DNA of 64,000 bases from Vibrio gazogenes (lineage in GTDB: Bacteria; Pseudomonadota; Gammaproteobacteria; Enterobacterales; Vibrionaceae). The notes beneath the pieces were generated by a model. The model searched no databases. It saw only the letters and a list, made by a program, of their open reading frames with translations, and had not been told where the DNA came from. Shown piece after piece: positions 18,033 through 27,276 of this stretch (position 1 is the first letter of the stretch; each line of letters opens with the position of its first letter). The stretch lies in the NCBI RefSeq assembly GCF_002196515.1, contig NZ_CP018835.1:2790001-2854000 (forward strand). Reading direction: 5' to 3'. Made by a program: the position numbers and the translations under genes.

Positions 18033-19111
18033 AATTAGCGGGGCTGAGCCGGCAGGTTGCATTATCGATGATGAAAATTGCGATGGGATCAGCATTACTG
18101 GTGATTTTCGGTTCCTTTTTATTTTATTACCTGTGGGAAAAGTATTGGCCGGATGAGATTCCCAACGATAATAATATGGCCCCCTCTGTGCCGGAGTGGA
18201 TTTGGATTATCTGTACCTTTGTTTTTGTGATTTGGTTTGCTGTTCATGTGGCAATCAAGCTATCCCGACGGATTTTAGAACCTTTAAATTCGGTTGCTGA
18301 AGGCATACGAACCATTGCCAAAGGTGATTTGGATGTGCGGGTATCCGTCGGGGATCGTTCGTTAGGTGAAGCCGCGCTACTGGCTGAGGATTTCAATCGT
18401 TTAGCCGAAAAATTACAACACATGTCTGAAGCGCAAAATTTTTGGAATGCCGCCATTGCCCATGAATTAAGAACCCCGGTCACCATATTACGCGGGCGGT
18501 TACAGGGATTAGCCGAAGGGATTTTTACCCCGGACAAGGCACAGTTCCACAAATTATTGGCCCAAGTTGAAGGGTTATCTCACTTAATTGAAGACTTACG
18601 CGTTGTGAGCTTAATGAATAGTGGCGAACTGAATATCAATCTCGAAGCGGTGCACCTCTTTACGGAAATCAAGTCGGTGACCGATATGGCGGAGAATATG
18701 CTTCAGGCGGCAGGGCAGTCGGTCCAGCTGGCGTTACACGCTGAGTTGGTGTGGTGTGATTCGGTGCGGATTCGACAAGCGCTGCTGGCAATACTCGATA
18801 ATACCAGCAAATATGCCGTTCCGGGGACGGTTACCATTCGCTCACGGGAACAAGACGGGATGTACTTTTTGAGCATTGCCGATCAAGGCCCCGGTATCGC
18901 ACCGGAATTATTGCCCAATGTGTTTACAGCATTCCACCGGGCAAAAGATGCATCCCAGCGAGGGAGCGGGCTCGGCTTGGCCGTCGTTGCCGCGATTGTT
19001 CATGCGCATCAGGGTGAAGTGACTTGTGTTCTCAATGATGCTGGCGGAACCACCATTGAGTTATGTTGGCCGTCATCCATATCACCCCCATCAGGCGCCT
19101 GTCCCCGTTAA
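18029..19111 (+). CDS. Sensor histidine kinase (AdeS/BaeS-like)
   Basis: 360-aa inner-membrane kinase: two N-terminal helices flanking a very short periplasmic loop (about 35 residues), a HAMP linker (ILEPLNSVAEGIRTIAKGD), HisKA with phospho-acceptor His145 in AHELRTP, and a HATPase domain (N box LDNTSKYA, then DQGPGIAPE and GSGLGLAVV). The ATGA overlap with the response regulator shows translational coupling. The small sensor loop suggests it detects membrane or periplasmic drug stress rather than binding a large ligand. Likely regulates the adjacent RND pump. Confidence 0.92.
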   Translation: MKLAGLSRQVALSMMKIAMGSALLVIFGSFLFYYLWEKYWPDEIPNDNNMAPSVPEWIWIICTFVFVIWFAVHVAIKLSRRILEPLNSVAEGIRTIAKGDLDVRVSVGDRSLGEAALLAEDFNRLAEKLQHMSEAQNFWNAAIAHELRTPVTILRGRLQGLAEGIFTPDKAQFHKLLAQVEGLSHLIEDLRVVSLMNSGELNINLEAVHLFTEIKSVTDMAENMLQAAGQSVQLALHAELVWCDSVRIRQALLAILDNTSKYAVPGTVTIRSREQDGMYFLSIADQGPGIAPELLPNVFTAFHRAKDASQRGSGLGLAVVAAIVHAHQGEVTCVLNDAGGTTIELCWPSSISPPSGACPR

Positions 19112-19182
19112 AATAAATCACAGCCCCGTTCATAGACCTTCTGTATTGAGATTGACTGCACAACGATGAACCGAATCAAAAA

Positions 19183-19204
19183 AGGGAGCCATGCATGGCT
19201 CCCT
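19183..19204 (-). terminator. Rho-independent terminator of the AGCS symporter gene
   Basis: Inverted repeat with AGGGAGCCAT arms around a central GC; on the minus strand it is followed by TTTTTTG, 26 bases beyond the symporter stop codon. Confidence 0.85.
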
Positions 19205-19229
19205 CTGCTGGTTTCATCTTGATGATCAA

Positions 19230-20789
19230 TCACGATGACTCAGTCTGCTTGTCTGACCGTGGCATAATGTCATGGTCAGAGGTGGCAGTCGGTTTTTGCC
19301 CTGTTTTACGTTCATAGCGACGTTCCCAGTAATCCGCGCCTTTGATCCCGAGTTTCACCGGATTGAACGTATATTGTTTGACGCCTCGCTTCTGTTGTTC
19401 TTCATAATCGCTCAAGGCGGACATGGCTGGTTTATTGAGGAAGAAGATAATCAGAATCCCGATAATATTGAGCCATGCCATCAGCCCGACCCCGATATCA
19501 CCCATGGCCCATGCGAGATTAGCCGTTTTGATTGAACCGTAGAACGTTGCACTGAGTAGGATGACTTTGAGCAAGAAGGTCAGCGCACCGGAGCCAAACC
19601 GACGGCAAATATAGGCGACGTTGGTTTCTGCAATATAGTAGTAGGCCAAAATCGTCGTGAATGCGAAGAAGAACAGCGCAATGGCGACAAAGGTTTTGCC
19701 GACGCCCGGCATCGCTTTTTCAATCGCAATCTGCGTAAATGCCGGGCTGTTTGCCGCCACATCGGCTGCCAAATGTTGTACGAGGAATGTCCCTTCGGCC
19801 GCGCCATGAACGTTGTAGGCTCCCGTGATCAGAATCATGAAAGCAGTCGCAGAACAGACTAACAGCGTATCAATGTAGATTGAGAAGGACTGAACCAGAC
19901 CTTGCTGAGCCGGATGTTGTACATGCGCAGCGGCTGCTGCGTGAGGCCCGGTCCCCTGGCCGGCTTCATTGGAGTATACCCCGCGTTTGACACCCCAGCC
20001 GATGGCCGCTCCCACGCCTGCCATTGGTGTAAATGCATCACCGACAATCAGGCTGAAAACCTGTGGCACTTGGCTGATATTGAGCAGGATAATGACGAAA
20101 GCGGTAATAATATATGCAAGTGCCATAAAAGGGACGACAATCTGGGTGAAACTTGCAATTCGTTTAACGCCTCCGAAAATGATGAAAGCCATCAGAATGG
20201 AAATGATCGTCCCGGTCAGGATTTTCGCCATACTGAATGTGCCGATTGCAGTCTCGACCATCTCACCGCTGCCGAAAGCAGATTCGATTGCGTTGCCGAT
20301 ACTGTTTGACTGAACCCCCGGTAACAGCACACCACAGGCGATGATGGTCGCAATTGCAAAAATCATGGCATACCATTTTTGTCCCATCGCTTTTTCAATG
20401 TAGTAAGCCGGACCACCACGGAACTCACCATTGTCTTCTTCTTTATAAATTTGAGCCAGTGTTGATTCTGCATAAGCGGTCGCAGCACCAAGGAAAGCGA
20501 CGACCCACATCCAGAACACGGCTCCCGGGCCACCAAAACCAATTGCGGCTGCAACACCGGCAATGTTCCCTGTGCCGACTCGTCCGGAAAGAGACACGGC
20601 CAAAGCTTGGAACGAAGAAATCCCCTTCGTTGACGTTTTGGCCGAGAAAAGTAAGCGACACATTTCTGCAAAGTGCCGGACCTGAACAAAGCGTGTCAGG
20701 ATTGAATAGAAAAGTCCGGCGCCGAGACACAGATAAATCAGTGCCGGGCTCCAGATGATCCCATTCAAAAAATCAACAAGTGACTGCAT
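19230..20789 (-). CDS. Alanine/glycine:cation symporter (AGCS family)
   Basis: 519-aa, about 11-TM sodium-coupled alanine/glycine transporter. Family signatures are present: SGRVGTGNIAGVAAAIGFGGPGAVFWMWV near residues 68-95 and the GVKRGVYSNEAGQGTGPHAAAAA block near 260. Full family length with a charged C-terminal tail. It stands alone, with a 470-bp upstream region and its own terminator. Imports alanine or glycine by Na+ symport, fitting a marine organism. Confidence 0.93.
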   Translation of the reverse strand: MQSLVDFLNGIIWSPALIYLCLGAGLFYSILTRFVQVRHFAEMCRLLFSAKTSTKGISSFQALAVSLSGRVGTGNIAGVAAAIGFGGPGAVFWMWVVAFLGAATAYAESTLAQIYKEEDNGEFRGGPAYYIEKAMGQKWYAMIFAIATIIACGVLLPGVQSNSIGNAIESAFGSGEMVETAIGTFSMAKILTGTIISILMAFIIFGGVKRIASFTQIVVPFMALAYIITAFVIILLNISQVPQVFSLIVGDAFTPMAGVGAAIGWGVKRGVYSNEAGQGTGPHAAAAAHVQHPAQQGLVQSFSIYIDTLLVCSATAFMILITGAYNVHGAAEGTFLVQHLAADVAANSPAFTQIAIEKAMPGVGKTFVAIALFFFAFTTILAYYYIAETNVAYICRRFGSGALTFLLKVILLSATFYGSIKTANLAWAMGDIGVGLMAWLNIIGILIIFFLNKPAMSALSDYEEQQKRGVKQYTFNPVKLGIKGADYWERRYERKTGQKPTATSDHDIMPRSDKQTESS

Positions 20790-21210
20790 AGTTATTTTCC
20801 TGTATTTGAGTGTTGTTGTGTGTCATTGAGGCGGTGTTGTGTTTGCAATATTTTAATCTCAATGTAAATTAAATGTTAATATATGTAACTTTTCAATGCT
20901 ATCTATTTTTAAATTGATGTTAAATTGTGATTTGCGCCAAATATAAAGAGTTATATTCTGGTTTTAAATAATTTATTGGATGAATGATGTCAGTTTGAGG
21001 CTTATTTATAGAATAATAAGCAGATAATGATTTTAGGGATTTTTAAGCAAGATGTGATTTGTGAAACGCATGGGATTGATATTTTATTCTGCACCTAGCC
21101 GGTATAAAGGTCATAACTTGGCAAAATTGGTTAAAATATAGACACACTGTGGGGACGAACGGTTTTCGGACGGGTCATGGTTGCAGCGTAACGGGTCGGT
21201 TAAAAATGCT
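20790..21210. other. AT-rich intergenic region upstream of the AGCS symporter
   Basis: About 420 bases with no convincing reading frame. It is AT-rich near 20850-21060, as expected for a promoter and leader region of the minus-strand symporter. I see no clear operator or RNA motif in it. Confidence 0.5.
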
Positions 21211-21246
21211 ACAAAGCAGGTCGATCATCCGATGGACCTGCTTTGT
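21211..21246 (-). terminator. Terminator downstream of dgt
   Basis: Perfect 12-bp stem, ACAAAGCAGGTC with GACCTGCTTTGT, and a 12-base loop; on the minus strand followed by AGCATTTTTAA. It begins 13 bases after the dgt stop codon. Confidence 0.85.
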
Positions 21247-21259
21247 GATAAATCGTGGT

Positions 21260-22786
21260 TTACAAGCTATCAATCACACTCAATGAGCGGAATTCATCAA
21301 AGGCAAACTGGTCGGTCATACCACTGATGTAGTCCTGAATCAGCCGCACCCGAAAGTAATATTCCCAACTGTCTTCATCCAGCGAATACCCACCGGGAAA
21401 ACGCCCGTCTTGAACGGCTTTCATCGCATTTTCGTAGGCTCGCAGATGTTTGTTCGGTAGCTTTTTATATAACCGGGCAGGGAGAAGCGGTTTGGTCTCA
21501 CCGCCGACAATCGCTTCAAACTGAGCTCTGCTCAGTTCCAGTAGTGGCTTATAGAAGTCGAGCAGGCCCGTGATGATCTGATAACCTTGCAGCTCGCGGG
21601 CTTCAACTTCTTTATCACAGAACGCATGTTTTTTGGCGACGTTTTTCAGGGTTTCGACCAGCACATGTTCGGTACTGTCATCTTCAATCAGTGCCCGGTC
21701 CAGATGGCCGTGATAAATAGCCTCGATATTGTGGATAAACTGTCTGGCTGCATGCTTCGGCAGACGCTTGCTGATTTCGACTCTTAAGGTAATAAAAAAG
21801 TGACTCACCGCGCAGTTATTGGCACGGTCGGCACTACTGAGTGCCGTCTCAACAATGCTATCCATTGTGTCATGAGCTGTATTTGGGTAGTCCGTTTGCC
21901 GCAGACGTCGATACTCGGCTTTCAGGGCATCACTGGTCTGTTTAATATCAATGATGCCTTTTTCAACCGCATCCTCAATATCTGCAACCCCGTATGAAAT
22001 ATCATCAGCCGCTTCCATAATATAAGAGAAGGGAGAACGGCTGCCTTGTTCCATCGAGAGAGAGCGGTACAGTTTATCGATAAAGAGCGCTTCACTGAGA
22101 TAGTAACCGACCTTCTTTTTCAGATATTGCAGCTCACCGGCAGCGAACTGGTGACCTTTGGCTTGCAATGCCTTCGGGCTCAGTTCATCGCCACGCCGGG
22201 TATATTTGAGGATCGCAGAAATCTGTGTGTAGGTCAGGTTGAGACTGAGAATCGAATGTACCAACCGGACCGCCTGCGCATTGCCTTCAAATTCGGTGAG
22301 ATCTTTCTGCAATGGCTCAGGAAGCGGTATGGTTGCTGCTTTTAACGGAATATAGTGATGAAACCAGTCATTGATTGCTTGCTCACCGAAGTGACCAAAA
22401 GGCGGGTTACCGACATCATGCATCAGGCACGCCATTTCCACGATCGATTCAAAGTGACGTTCCAGTGATTCAAGCCCGTAGCGTTCTGCATCAGGCCCCA
22501 GCATCTTATAAATTTGCTGTACGATATGACGCCCGACTTGCTGCACTTCCATCGAATGTGTCAGACGACTACGGACGGAGGAGTTTCGTTCCAGCGGAAA
22601 AACCTGCGTTTTTTGTTGCAGGCGGCGAATCGCCGCAGAGTTGATGATCCGGCCACGATCACTTTCAAAGTGAGATAACTGGGGGATTTTCCCATTGTGG
22701 CTGTATGGAATGATACTTTCTTCTTTGCCATTATTTTGATCATAAGGGCGGTTGAATCTGAATCTGGCTCTGAAATCGATCGACAT
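21260..22786 (-). CDS. dgt: dGTP triphosphohydrolase (dGTPase)
   Basis: 508-aa enzyme hydrolysing dGTP to deoxyguanosine and triphosphate, of the E. coli Dgt type. The HD-domain metal ligands are visible in RLTHSMEV and ACLMHDVGNPPFGHFGE, and DRGRIINSAAIRRLQQKTQVF marks the N-terminal nucleotide region. Length equals that of the E. coli enzyme. Cytosolic; it affects dNTP pools and can limit phage replication. Monocistronic with its own terminator; the upstream gene on the same strand is an unrelated unknown. Confidence 0.95.
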   Translation of the reverse strand: MSIDFRARFRFNRPYDQNNGKEESIIPYSHNGKIPQLSHFESDRGRIINSAAIRRLQQKTQVFPLERNSSVRSRLTHSMEVQQVGRHIVQQIYKMLGPDAERYGLESLERHFESIVEMACLMHDVGNPPFGHFGEQAINDWFHHYIPLKAATIPLPEPLQKDLTEFEGNAQAVRLVHSILSLNLTYTQISAILKYTRRGDELSPKALQAKGHQFAAGELQYLKKKVGYYLSEALFIDKLYRSLSMEQGSRSPFSYIMEAADDISYGVADIEDAVEKGIIDIKQTSDALKAEYRRLRQTDYPNTAHDTMDSIVETALSSADRANNCAVSHFFITLRVEISKRLPKHAARQFIHNIEAIYHGHLDRALIEDDSTEHVLVETLKNVAKKHAFCDKEVEARELQGYQIITGLLDFYKPLLELSRAQFEAIVGGETKPLLPARLYKKLPNKHLRAYENAMKAVQDGRFPGGYSLDEDSWEYYFRVRLIQDYISGMTDQFAFDEFRSLSVIDSL

Positions 22787-22899
22787 AACTGACTCGTTCC
22801 ATCTGTGTCACACGGGTGTTTGCTATTTAAAACAATTTTTTAACCGATGAAAACAGATTCTTATGATTATCGTGACTGATTCGCGTTTGACCACGTTGT

Positions 22900-23394
22900 T
22901 TATGACTGAGTTTGAATAAATTTACTGTAGGAACTGAGCTGTCCGTTAATATACTCGATACCACAGTGAATATTCTGTTCCGCACAACCGACCACTTGAT
23001 ACTCAATAATAAACTCACCACTGATCACTTTGATAAATAAGAAACCATCAACTACTTTCCACAAGCCGCGCAGTGTTTTGTCACTGAACAAATCCTGTTC
23101 GGTCAATGCACCGTTCGGTAACAACAATAGGCTTGAGGACGATCCATCAACGTTGACTTTGACCCACGGCTGATGGTGGACCTCGTAAGCGAGAATTTTG
23201 CGGCGTTTTTTGAGCCAGTGTTTGAGTTCCTGCGCTTGTGAAGGGGATAAGGTGGGTAAGTCTTCCATATCAAGCAGTGCGTGATACTTCTCATACCAGA
23301 AGAGTTGTAGGTGGAGTAATTTCATCAAATTGCGAGCGAGATCAGCGTTATATGCACAAGTGTTCACCTTGCGATAACCGAGGAAAGAAGTCAA
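22900..23394 (-). CDS. Conserved hypothetical protein
   Basis: Up to 164-aa soluble protein that I do not recognise. The reading frame opens with TTG at 23394 behind GGAA; the first ATG is at 23325 (MKLLHLQLFWYEKYH) but has no clear Shine-Dalgarno. It has an N-terminal helical part rich in Leu and aromatic residues, a basic stretch (KKRRK near residues 66-70) and a beta-rich C-terminal half (VDGFLFIKVISGEFIIEYQVVG). No signal peptide or membrane span. It lies between dgt and the ula operon on the same strand. Confidence 0.6.
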   Translation of the reverse strand: MTSFLGYRKVNTCAYNADLARNLMKLLHLQLFWYEKYHALLDMEDLPTLSPSQAQELKHWLKKRRKILAYEVHHQPWVKVNVDGSSSSLLLLPNGALTEQDLFSDKTLRGLWKVVDGFLFIKVISGEFIIEYQVVGCAEQNIHCGIEYINGQLSSYSKFIQTQS

Positions 23395-23432
23395 TTTTTC
23401 CGGTTAAACTTTTTGCTTATCCAGCTTTCAGT

Positions 23433-23483
23433 GACGTTGAGCAATCGGTGACATTGAACAACAAGAGACATTGAACAATAAGA
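23433..23483. repeat. Three tandem 17-bp repeats
   Basis: Three head-to-tail copies of a 17-base unit, GACATTGAACAAYAAGA in the last two copies and a diverged first copy, immediately before the ula operon terminator. They lie in a non-coding stretch and probably reflect slippage. Confidence 0.8.
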
Positions 23484-23485
23484 GA

Positions 23486-23511
23486 CGGGCAGACACCCAT
23501 GTGTCTGCCCG
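23486..23511 (-). terminator. Terminator of the ula operon
   Basis: Perfect 11-bp stem CGGGCAGACAC with GTGTCTGCCCG and a 4-base loop, followed on the minus strand by TCTCTTATTGTT. It lies 45 bases beyond the ulaE stop codon. Confidence 0.85.
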
Positions 23512-23555
23512 AATGGTTTACCCGACTATTTTACCCTCGCTCATAGGCGATGATT

Positions 23556-24455
23556 TTAATGCACGGCAGCCGTGGATTCCGGAAATAACGGTGCCAGGTT
23601 GGCCACGGTACAGGCTTGATTAAGACGTTGCTGTGCCGTGTAAATATTGTCTTGCCAGTGGTCATCTTGAGCCCACATTTCGAGCACCAACGGCACGACA
23701 CAGTCGAGCTGTTTGAGGGTGCTGAATACCGCTGAAAAATCTACATCACCGTCTCCGATCACCAGATCGCGGAACTGCCCCGGATACCCCGGTTTGACCG
23801 GATGCGTATCTTTCAGATGAATCTGCGTGATATGCGGTAAGCTCAGTGCGAGTTCCGTGCAGACATCGTAATTCCAGCCACTGATGTTACCGACGTCGGG
23901 ATAAGCGGTGAAATAGGGGGAGTGAACCGCACGGTTCAGCACTTCAAATTTGCTCAACGCATTAAGATACGGTGTATCCATAATTTCTACCGCTAACATG
24001 ACACCGGCACGTTCTGCCAGTTTTGCTGCACGTTTCATTCCGGCAACAAAATAGGCATGTGTTTGGGCACTGTTGGGTTCGTAATAAACATCATACCCCG
24101 CTAACTGAATCACCCGGATGCCCAGTTTATAAGCCAGCGTGATGGCTTTTTCCAGATGCAGGTCTGCTTGTTGACGAACGTCTGGATCCATCGAACCGAA
24201 TGGGAATTTTCGGTGAGCACTCAGGCACATCGAATGAAGCGGCACCTGAAGTTGCTCACACAAATGACGTAAACCATAAATGGTCTCGTTATCCCAGTCG
24301 AGCCGACTGCGCCGCTCATCCGATTCGTCAATCGAGATTTCAAGAAAGTCGAATCCTAATGCTCGCGTCGTTGTGAGTTTCTCTTCCCATGTCATGTCGC
24401 TTGGCAAGGCTTTCTCATACAGGCCGGTCCGGTGACGTTGTACATGTTGGTACAT
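23556..24455 (-). CDS. ulaE: L-xylulose-5-phosphate 3-epimerase
   Basis: 299-aa TIM-barrel epimerase (UlaE/SgbU type) that converts L-xylulose 5-phosphate to L-ribulose 5-phosphate in L-ascorbate breakdown. Family segments seen: FDFLEISIDESDERRSRLDW, the LAVEIMDTPY glutamate, and the QIHLKDT and VPLVLEMW metal-ligand regions. Last gene of the ula operon, 4 bases after ulaD, with a terminator following. Confidence 0.94.
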   Translation of the reverse strand: MYQHVQRHRTGLYEKALPSDMTWEEKLTTTRALGFDFLEISIDESDERRSRLDWDNETIYGLRHLCEQLQVPLHSMCLSAHRKFPFGSMDPDVRQQADLHLEKAITLAYKLGIRVIQLAGYDVYYEPNSAQTHAYFVAGMKRAAKLAERAGVMLAVEIMDTPYLNALSKFEVLNRAVHSPYFTAYPDVGNISGWNYDVCTELALSLPHITQIHLKDTHPVKPGYPGQFRDLVIGDGDVDFSAVFSTLKQLDCVVPLVLEMWAQDDHWQDNIYTAQQRLNQACTVANLAPLFPESTAAVH

Positions 24456-24459
24456 CAGA

Positions 24460-25107
24460 TTACCCCCAAAAGCGTGCGATCTGCTCTTTCAGCGCGGCTG
24501 CCGTTTCACGGCCTTCTTCTCCGGCGAGCGCTCTGCCGGCAATGAATGTTTTGGCTTTGATGCCTTCAAACAGATAGAGATCTTCCGGTACGATGCCGCC
24601 GGTAATCGAGAGTTCCAGGCCTAAATCTGACAGCTGGCGCATCTTATCCAGATCGCCCGGTGTCCAGCCGATACCGGCCAGCTCTGCATCACGCGAGCGG
24701 TGGTAAATCGCCTGAGTGATCCCTAAATCGACCCATGATTTGGCGTCAGCCATGGTCCAGTTACCATAAATTTCAATCTGAATTTCACCGTTGAATTCAT
24801 CGGCAACCTGCTTACAGGCTGCGATGGTTGCAATATGAGCCGCAGCGGAAACGGTGATCCAGTTTGCACCGGCCTCAAATGCCATGCGTGCCAGAATCGC
24901 ACCGCCATCCGTCGTTTTCATATCACAGACCAGCAAATGCTCCGGATGATTGTGACGCAGGGTTTTGACGGCATTCATGCCTTCGGCAAAAGCCAGAATG
25001 GTACCAACCTCAATCACATCGACAAAACTTTCGACACGGCGTGCCACTTCAATGGCTGAGGTCAGATTGGTTTGGTCTAAAGCGATTTGAATCATGGGTA
25101 GGGTCAT
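24460..25107 (-). CDS. ulaD: 3-keto-L-gulonate-6-phosphate decarboxylase
   Basis: 215-aa orotidine-decarboxylase-superfamily enzyme producing L-xylulose 5-phosphate and CO2 from 3-keto-L-gulonate 6-phosphate. The metal-binding DxKTTD element is seen as VCDMKTTDGG, with VDVIEVGT near the start and SITGGIVPEDL for phosphate binding. Length is typical. It sits 5 bases after the HAD-phosphatase gene in the ula operon. Confidence 0.95.
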   Translation of the reverse strand: MTLPMIQIALDQTNLTSAIEVARRVESFVDVIEVGTILAFAEGMNAVKTLRHNHPEHLLVCDMKTTDGGAILARMAFEAGANWITVSAAAHIATIAACKQVADEFNGEIQIEIYGNWTMADAKSWVDLGITQAIYHRSRDAELAGIGWTPGDLDKMRQLSDLGLELSITGGIVPEDLYLFEGIKAKTFIAGRALAGEEGRETAAALKEQIARFWG

Positions 25108-25112
25108 GAGAT

Positions 25113-25934
25113 TTATCCTTGAATTTTCTGTCGTATGAGATGGGCAAGGCCATCACTATTGTTATCGGTTTGACAGATCTGTTTCGCGTGAGATTTGACG
25201 GTGTCGTCAGCATTCGCCATTGCGACACCCAAGCCGGCATAAGTCAGCATTGAAATGTCATTATGGTTATCACCGATGGCAATGACGTGATTGGCGTCAT
25301 ACCCCAGTGCAGCGACATATTCGGCTAGTCGCTTGCCTTTGCTGTTCCCTTTGGCGGCAAAATCGATACGATTTGACCAAGAGAATTCACCATTGAATGT
25401 CTCTTTCACCCAAGGGTGTTCTGCAAGACGTTCGACGGAGCTTGGCAGGCCTTCGACAACGAATTTCCACACGTGATCTGCCTGTTCTACTAACTGGTGA
25501 AATGAATCAACCCGATGAATCTGAGGACGAATGGATTCAGGGTATTGGTTGGCCCATTTTTCGAGTGCTTCCATATAAACAATCGGATTCTGTTTGCCGT
25601 AGTTCATCGTATCGGTGACGTACAGGACCATTTTCATTTGGTATTGTGTGGCGAGATCGATGAACTTGCGCGCATCGTCTTTGGCAATCGCATCGTATTG
25701 CAAGACAGCGTCATTCTGATAGTCATAGACATACGTTCCGTTGCAGCAAATGATCGGTGTATTGAGCCCCAATTCCAGATAATAGGGTCTTGCTGCGGTA
25801 TGATGACGACCGGTGACAATGACGACATGGCACTGTTGTTGTGCCGCGTGAATCGCCTGTTTCACTTCAGGATGAATGGTATGGTCGTCCGTGAGTACGG
25901 TTCCGTCTAAGTCTAATGCAAGCACTTTATACAT
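25113..25934 (-). CDS. HAD-superfamily Cof-type sugar phosphatase
   Basis: 273-aa Cof/YidA-like HAD phosphatase: motif I LDLDGTVL with nucleophile Asp8, motif II VIVTGR, and motif III/IV GNSKGKRL ... IAIGDNHNDISML. It is inserted between ulaF and ulaD with 5-6-base gaps, so it is co-expressed with ascorbate catabolism; such a gene is not part of the E. coli ula operon. It may dephosphorylate a pathway sugar phosphate that builds up to toxic levels. Substrate is inference only. Confidence 0.88.
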   Translation of the reverse strand: MYKVLALDLDGTVLTDDHTIHPEVKQAIHAAQQQCHVVIVTGRHHTAARPYYLELGLNTPIICCNGTYVYDYQNDAVLQYDAIAKDDARKFIDLATQYQMKMVLYVTDTMNYGKQNPIVYMEALEKWANQYPESIRPQIHRVDSFHQLVEQADHVWKFVVEGLPSSVERLAEHPWVKETFNGEFSWSNRIDFAAKGNSKGKRLAEYVAALGYDANHVIAIGDNHNDISMLTYAGLGVAMANADDTVKSHAKQICQTDNNSDGLAHLIRQKIQG

Positions 25935-25940
25935 GTAAGA

Positions 25941-26651
25941 TTACCTTTGTCCGTAGTAAGCATTTACACCGTGTTTACGCAGGTAATGTTTGTCGGAAAG
26001 TTCCTGTTGGATGTTGATTTCCTGATTCAGGAATCGTGTTGCAATCGCCATCGCAGCAACTTCTTCTAACACCACCGCGTGATGTACGGCGTCGTTTGCA
26101 TCGGCCCCCCATGAAAATGGTGCGTGTCCTGCGACAACCACACTGGGGACAGACATCGGTTCAATATGGCGCATGTGAAACGTTTCGACAATCACCAATC
26201 CGGTATTCTTTTCGTAACGATTGATGATTTCGTCACCGGATAACCGGCGTGTGCAGGGGATGTCCCCGTAAAAATAATCGGCATGTGTGGTGCCGAGTGC
26301 CGGAATATCCCGCTCAGCCTGCGCCCAGATGGTTGCATGACGCGAATGGGTATGAACAATCCCGCCAACTTGCTCAAATGCCTGATAAATTTCTAGGTGC
26401 GTGGCGGTATCGCTCGACGGATTCAGCGCGCCTTCGAGCTGATTGCCGGCCAGATCGACAATCACAATGTCATCGATGGTCATGGTCTCATATGCCACGC
26501 CGGATGGTTTGATCGCGACCACACCGGCAGCGCGGTCAATTTGCGAGACATTCCCCCAGGTAAAGGTGACCAGTCCATAACGCGGGAGTTGCAGATTGGC
26601 GTCCAGCACTTGCTGTTTTAAAGATTGAAATGAATGGTCGTGTCCTGACAT
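25941..26651 (-). CDS. ulaF: L-ribulose-5-phosphate 4-epimerase
   Basis: 236-aa class II aldolase-fold epimerase making D-xylulose 5-phosphate, the exit to the pentose phosphate pathway. Zinc and substrate residues are in [17 protein letters not shown] (the HxH pair) and the C-terminal [12 protein letters not shown] histidine; the YYGQ tail is typical. Fourth function of the ula operon, 8 bases after ulaC. Confidence 0.94.
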   Translation of the reverse strand: MSGHDHSFQSLKQQVLDANLQLPRYGLVTFTWGNVSQIDRAAGVVAIKPSGVAYETMTIDDIVIVDLAGNQLEGALNPSSDTATHLEIYQAFEQVGGIVHTHSRHATIWAQAERDIPALGTTHADYFYGDIPCTRRLSGDEIINRYEKNTGLVIVETFHMRHIEPMSVPSVVVAGHAPFSWGADANDAVHHAVVLEEVAAMAIATRFLNQEINIQQELSDKHYLRKHGVNAYYGQR

Positions 26652-26659
26652 GTTGACTC

Positions 26660-27139
26660 CTAAACGGTCGTTTCCGCCAGTGCGGCATCAATCACTTGCA
26701 GTACATCTTCGTTGCAACGACAACGGCGGAGTTTATCGAGATCAACCCCCGTTTCACTCTCGTCATCATCCAACACCTGAGTGACTTCCATCAGGCCTTC
26801 CATATGTTCATCCGAGCTGCTGCCAGCTAGTGTAATCAACACATCAACCGGTTCATCTTCTCCGACAAAGTAGACCGGCGTTTCCAGTGTCACTAACGCA
26901 AACGCTGTCCGCACGACACCATTTTCTGGCCGGGCATGCGGCATCGCTAACTGAGGGGCAATGACAATGTAAGGGCCCAGTGTTTCGACACTGCTGATAA
27001 TGGCATCGTGGTAAGACGGCAAAATTGCCCCTGATGCAATCAGGAGATCGGTGCCGATTTTAATCGCTTCACGCCAGTCCGAGGCGGATGCTTGTAATCG
27101 AATTGAATGATTTTCAATCAGTGACTGTTTCAGTCCCAT
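26660..27139 (-). CDS. ulaC: Ascorbate-specific PTS enzyme IIA
   Basis: 159-aa PTS IIA of the mannitol/fructose type assigned to L-ascorbate by context. Phosphorylation site His68 lies in [14 protein letters not shown]. Translation from the ATG at 27139 (MGLKQSL) matches the usual family start; the longer in-frame start at 27196 adds an unlikely tail. It passes phosphate from HPr to the IIB domain of the upstream fused transporter, from which it is separated by 137 bases holding a small hairpin (about 27235-27259). Confidence 0.92.
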   Translation of the reverse strand: MGLKQSLIENHSIRLQASASDWREAIKIGTDLLIASGAILPSYHDAIISSVETLGPYIVIAPQLAMPHARPENGVVRTAFALVTLETPVYFVGEDEPVDVLITLAGSSSDEHMEGLMEVTQVLDDDESETGVDLDKLRRCRCNEDVLQVIDAALAETTV

Positions 27140-27276
27140 AATCTTCTCCGCGAGGGGCCATCCTTTGACGACATAAGACGTCAGGGACGGGCCCATAGTG
27201 GTTGTTCAATAGTGATATTTGATGGTGAAAAAAGTGACAAACCGAAGCATGCCGGTTGTCAATCCAGGCTACGCTA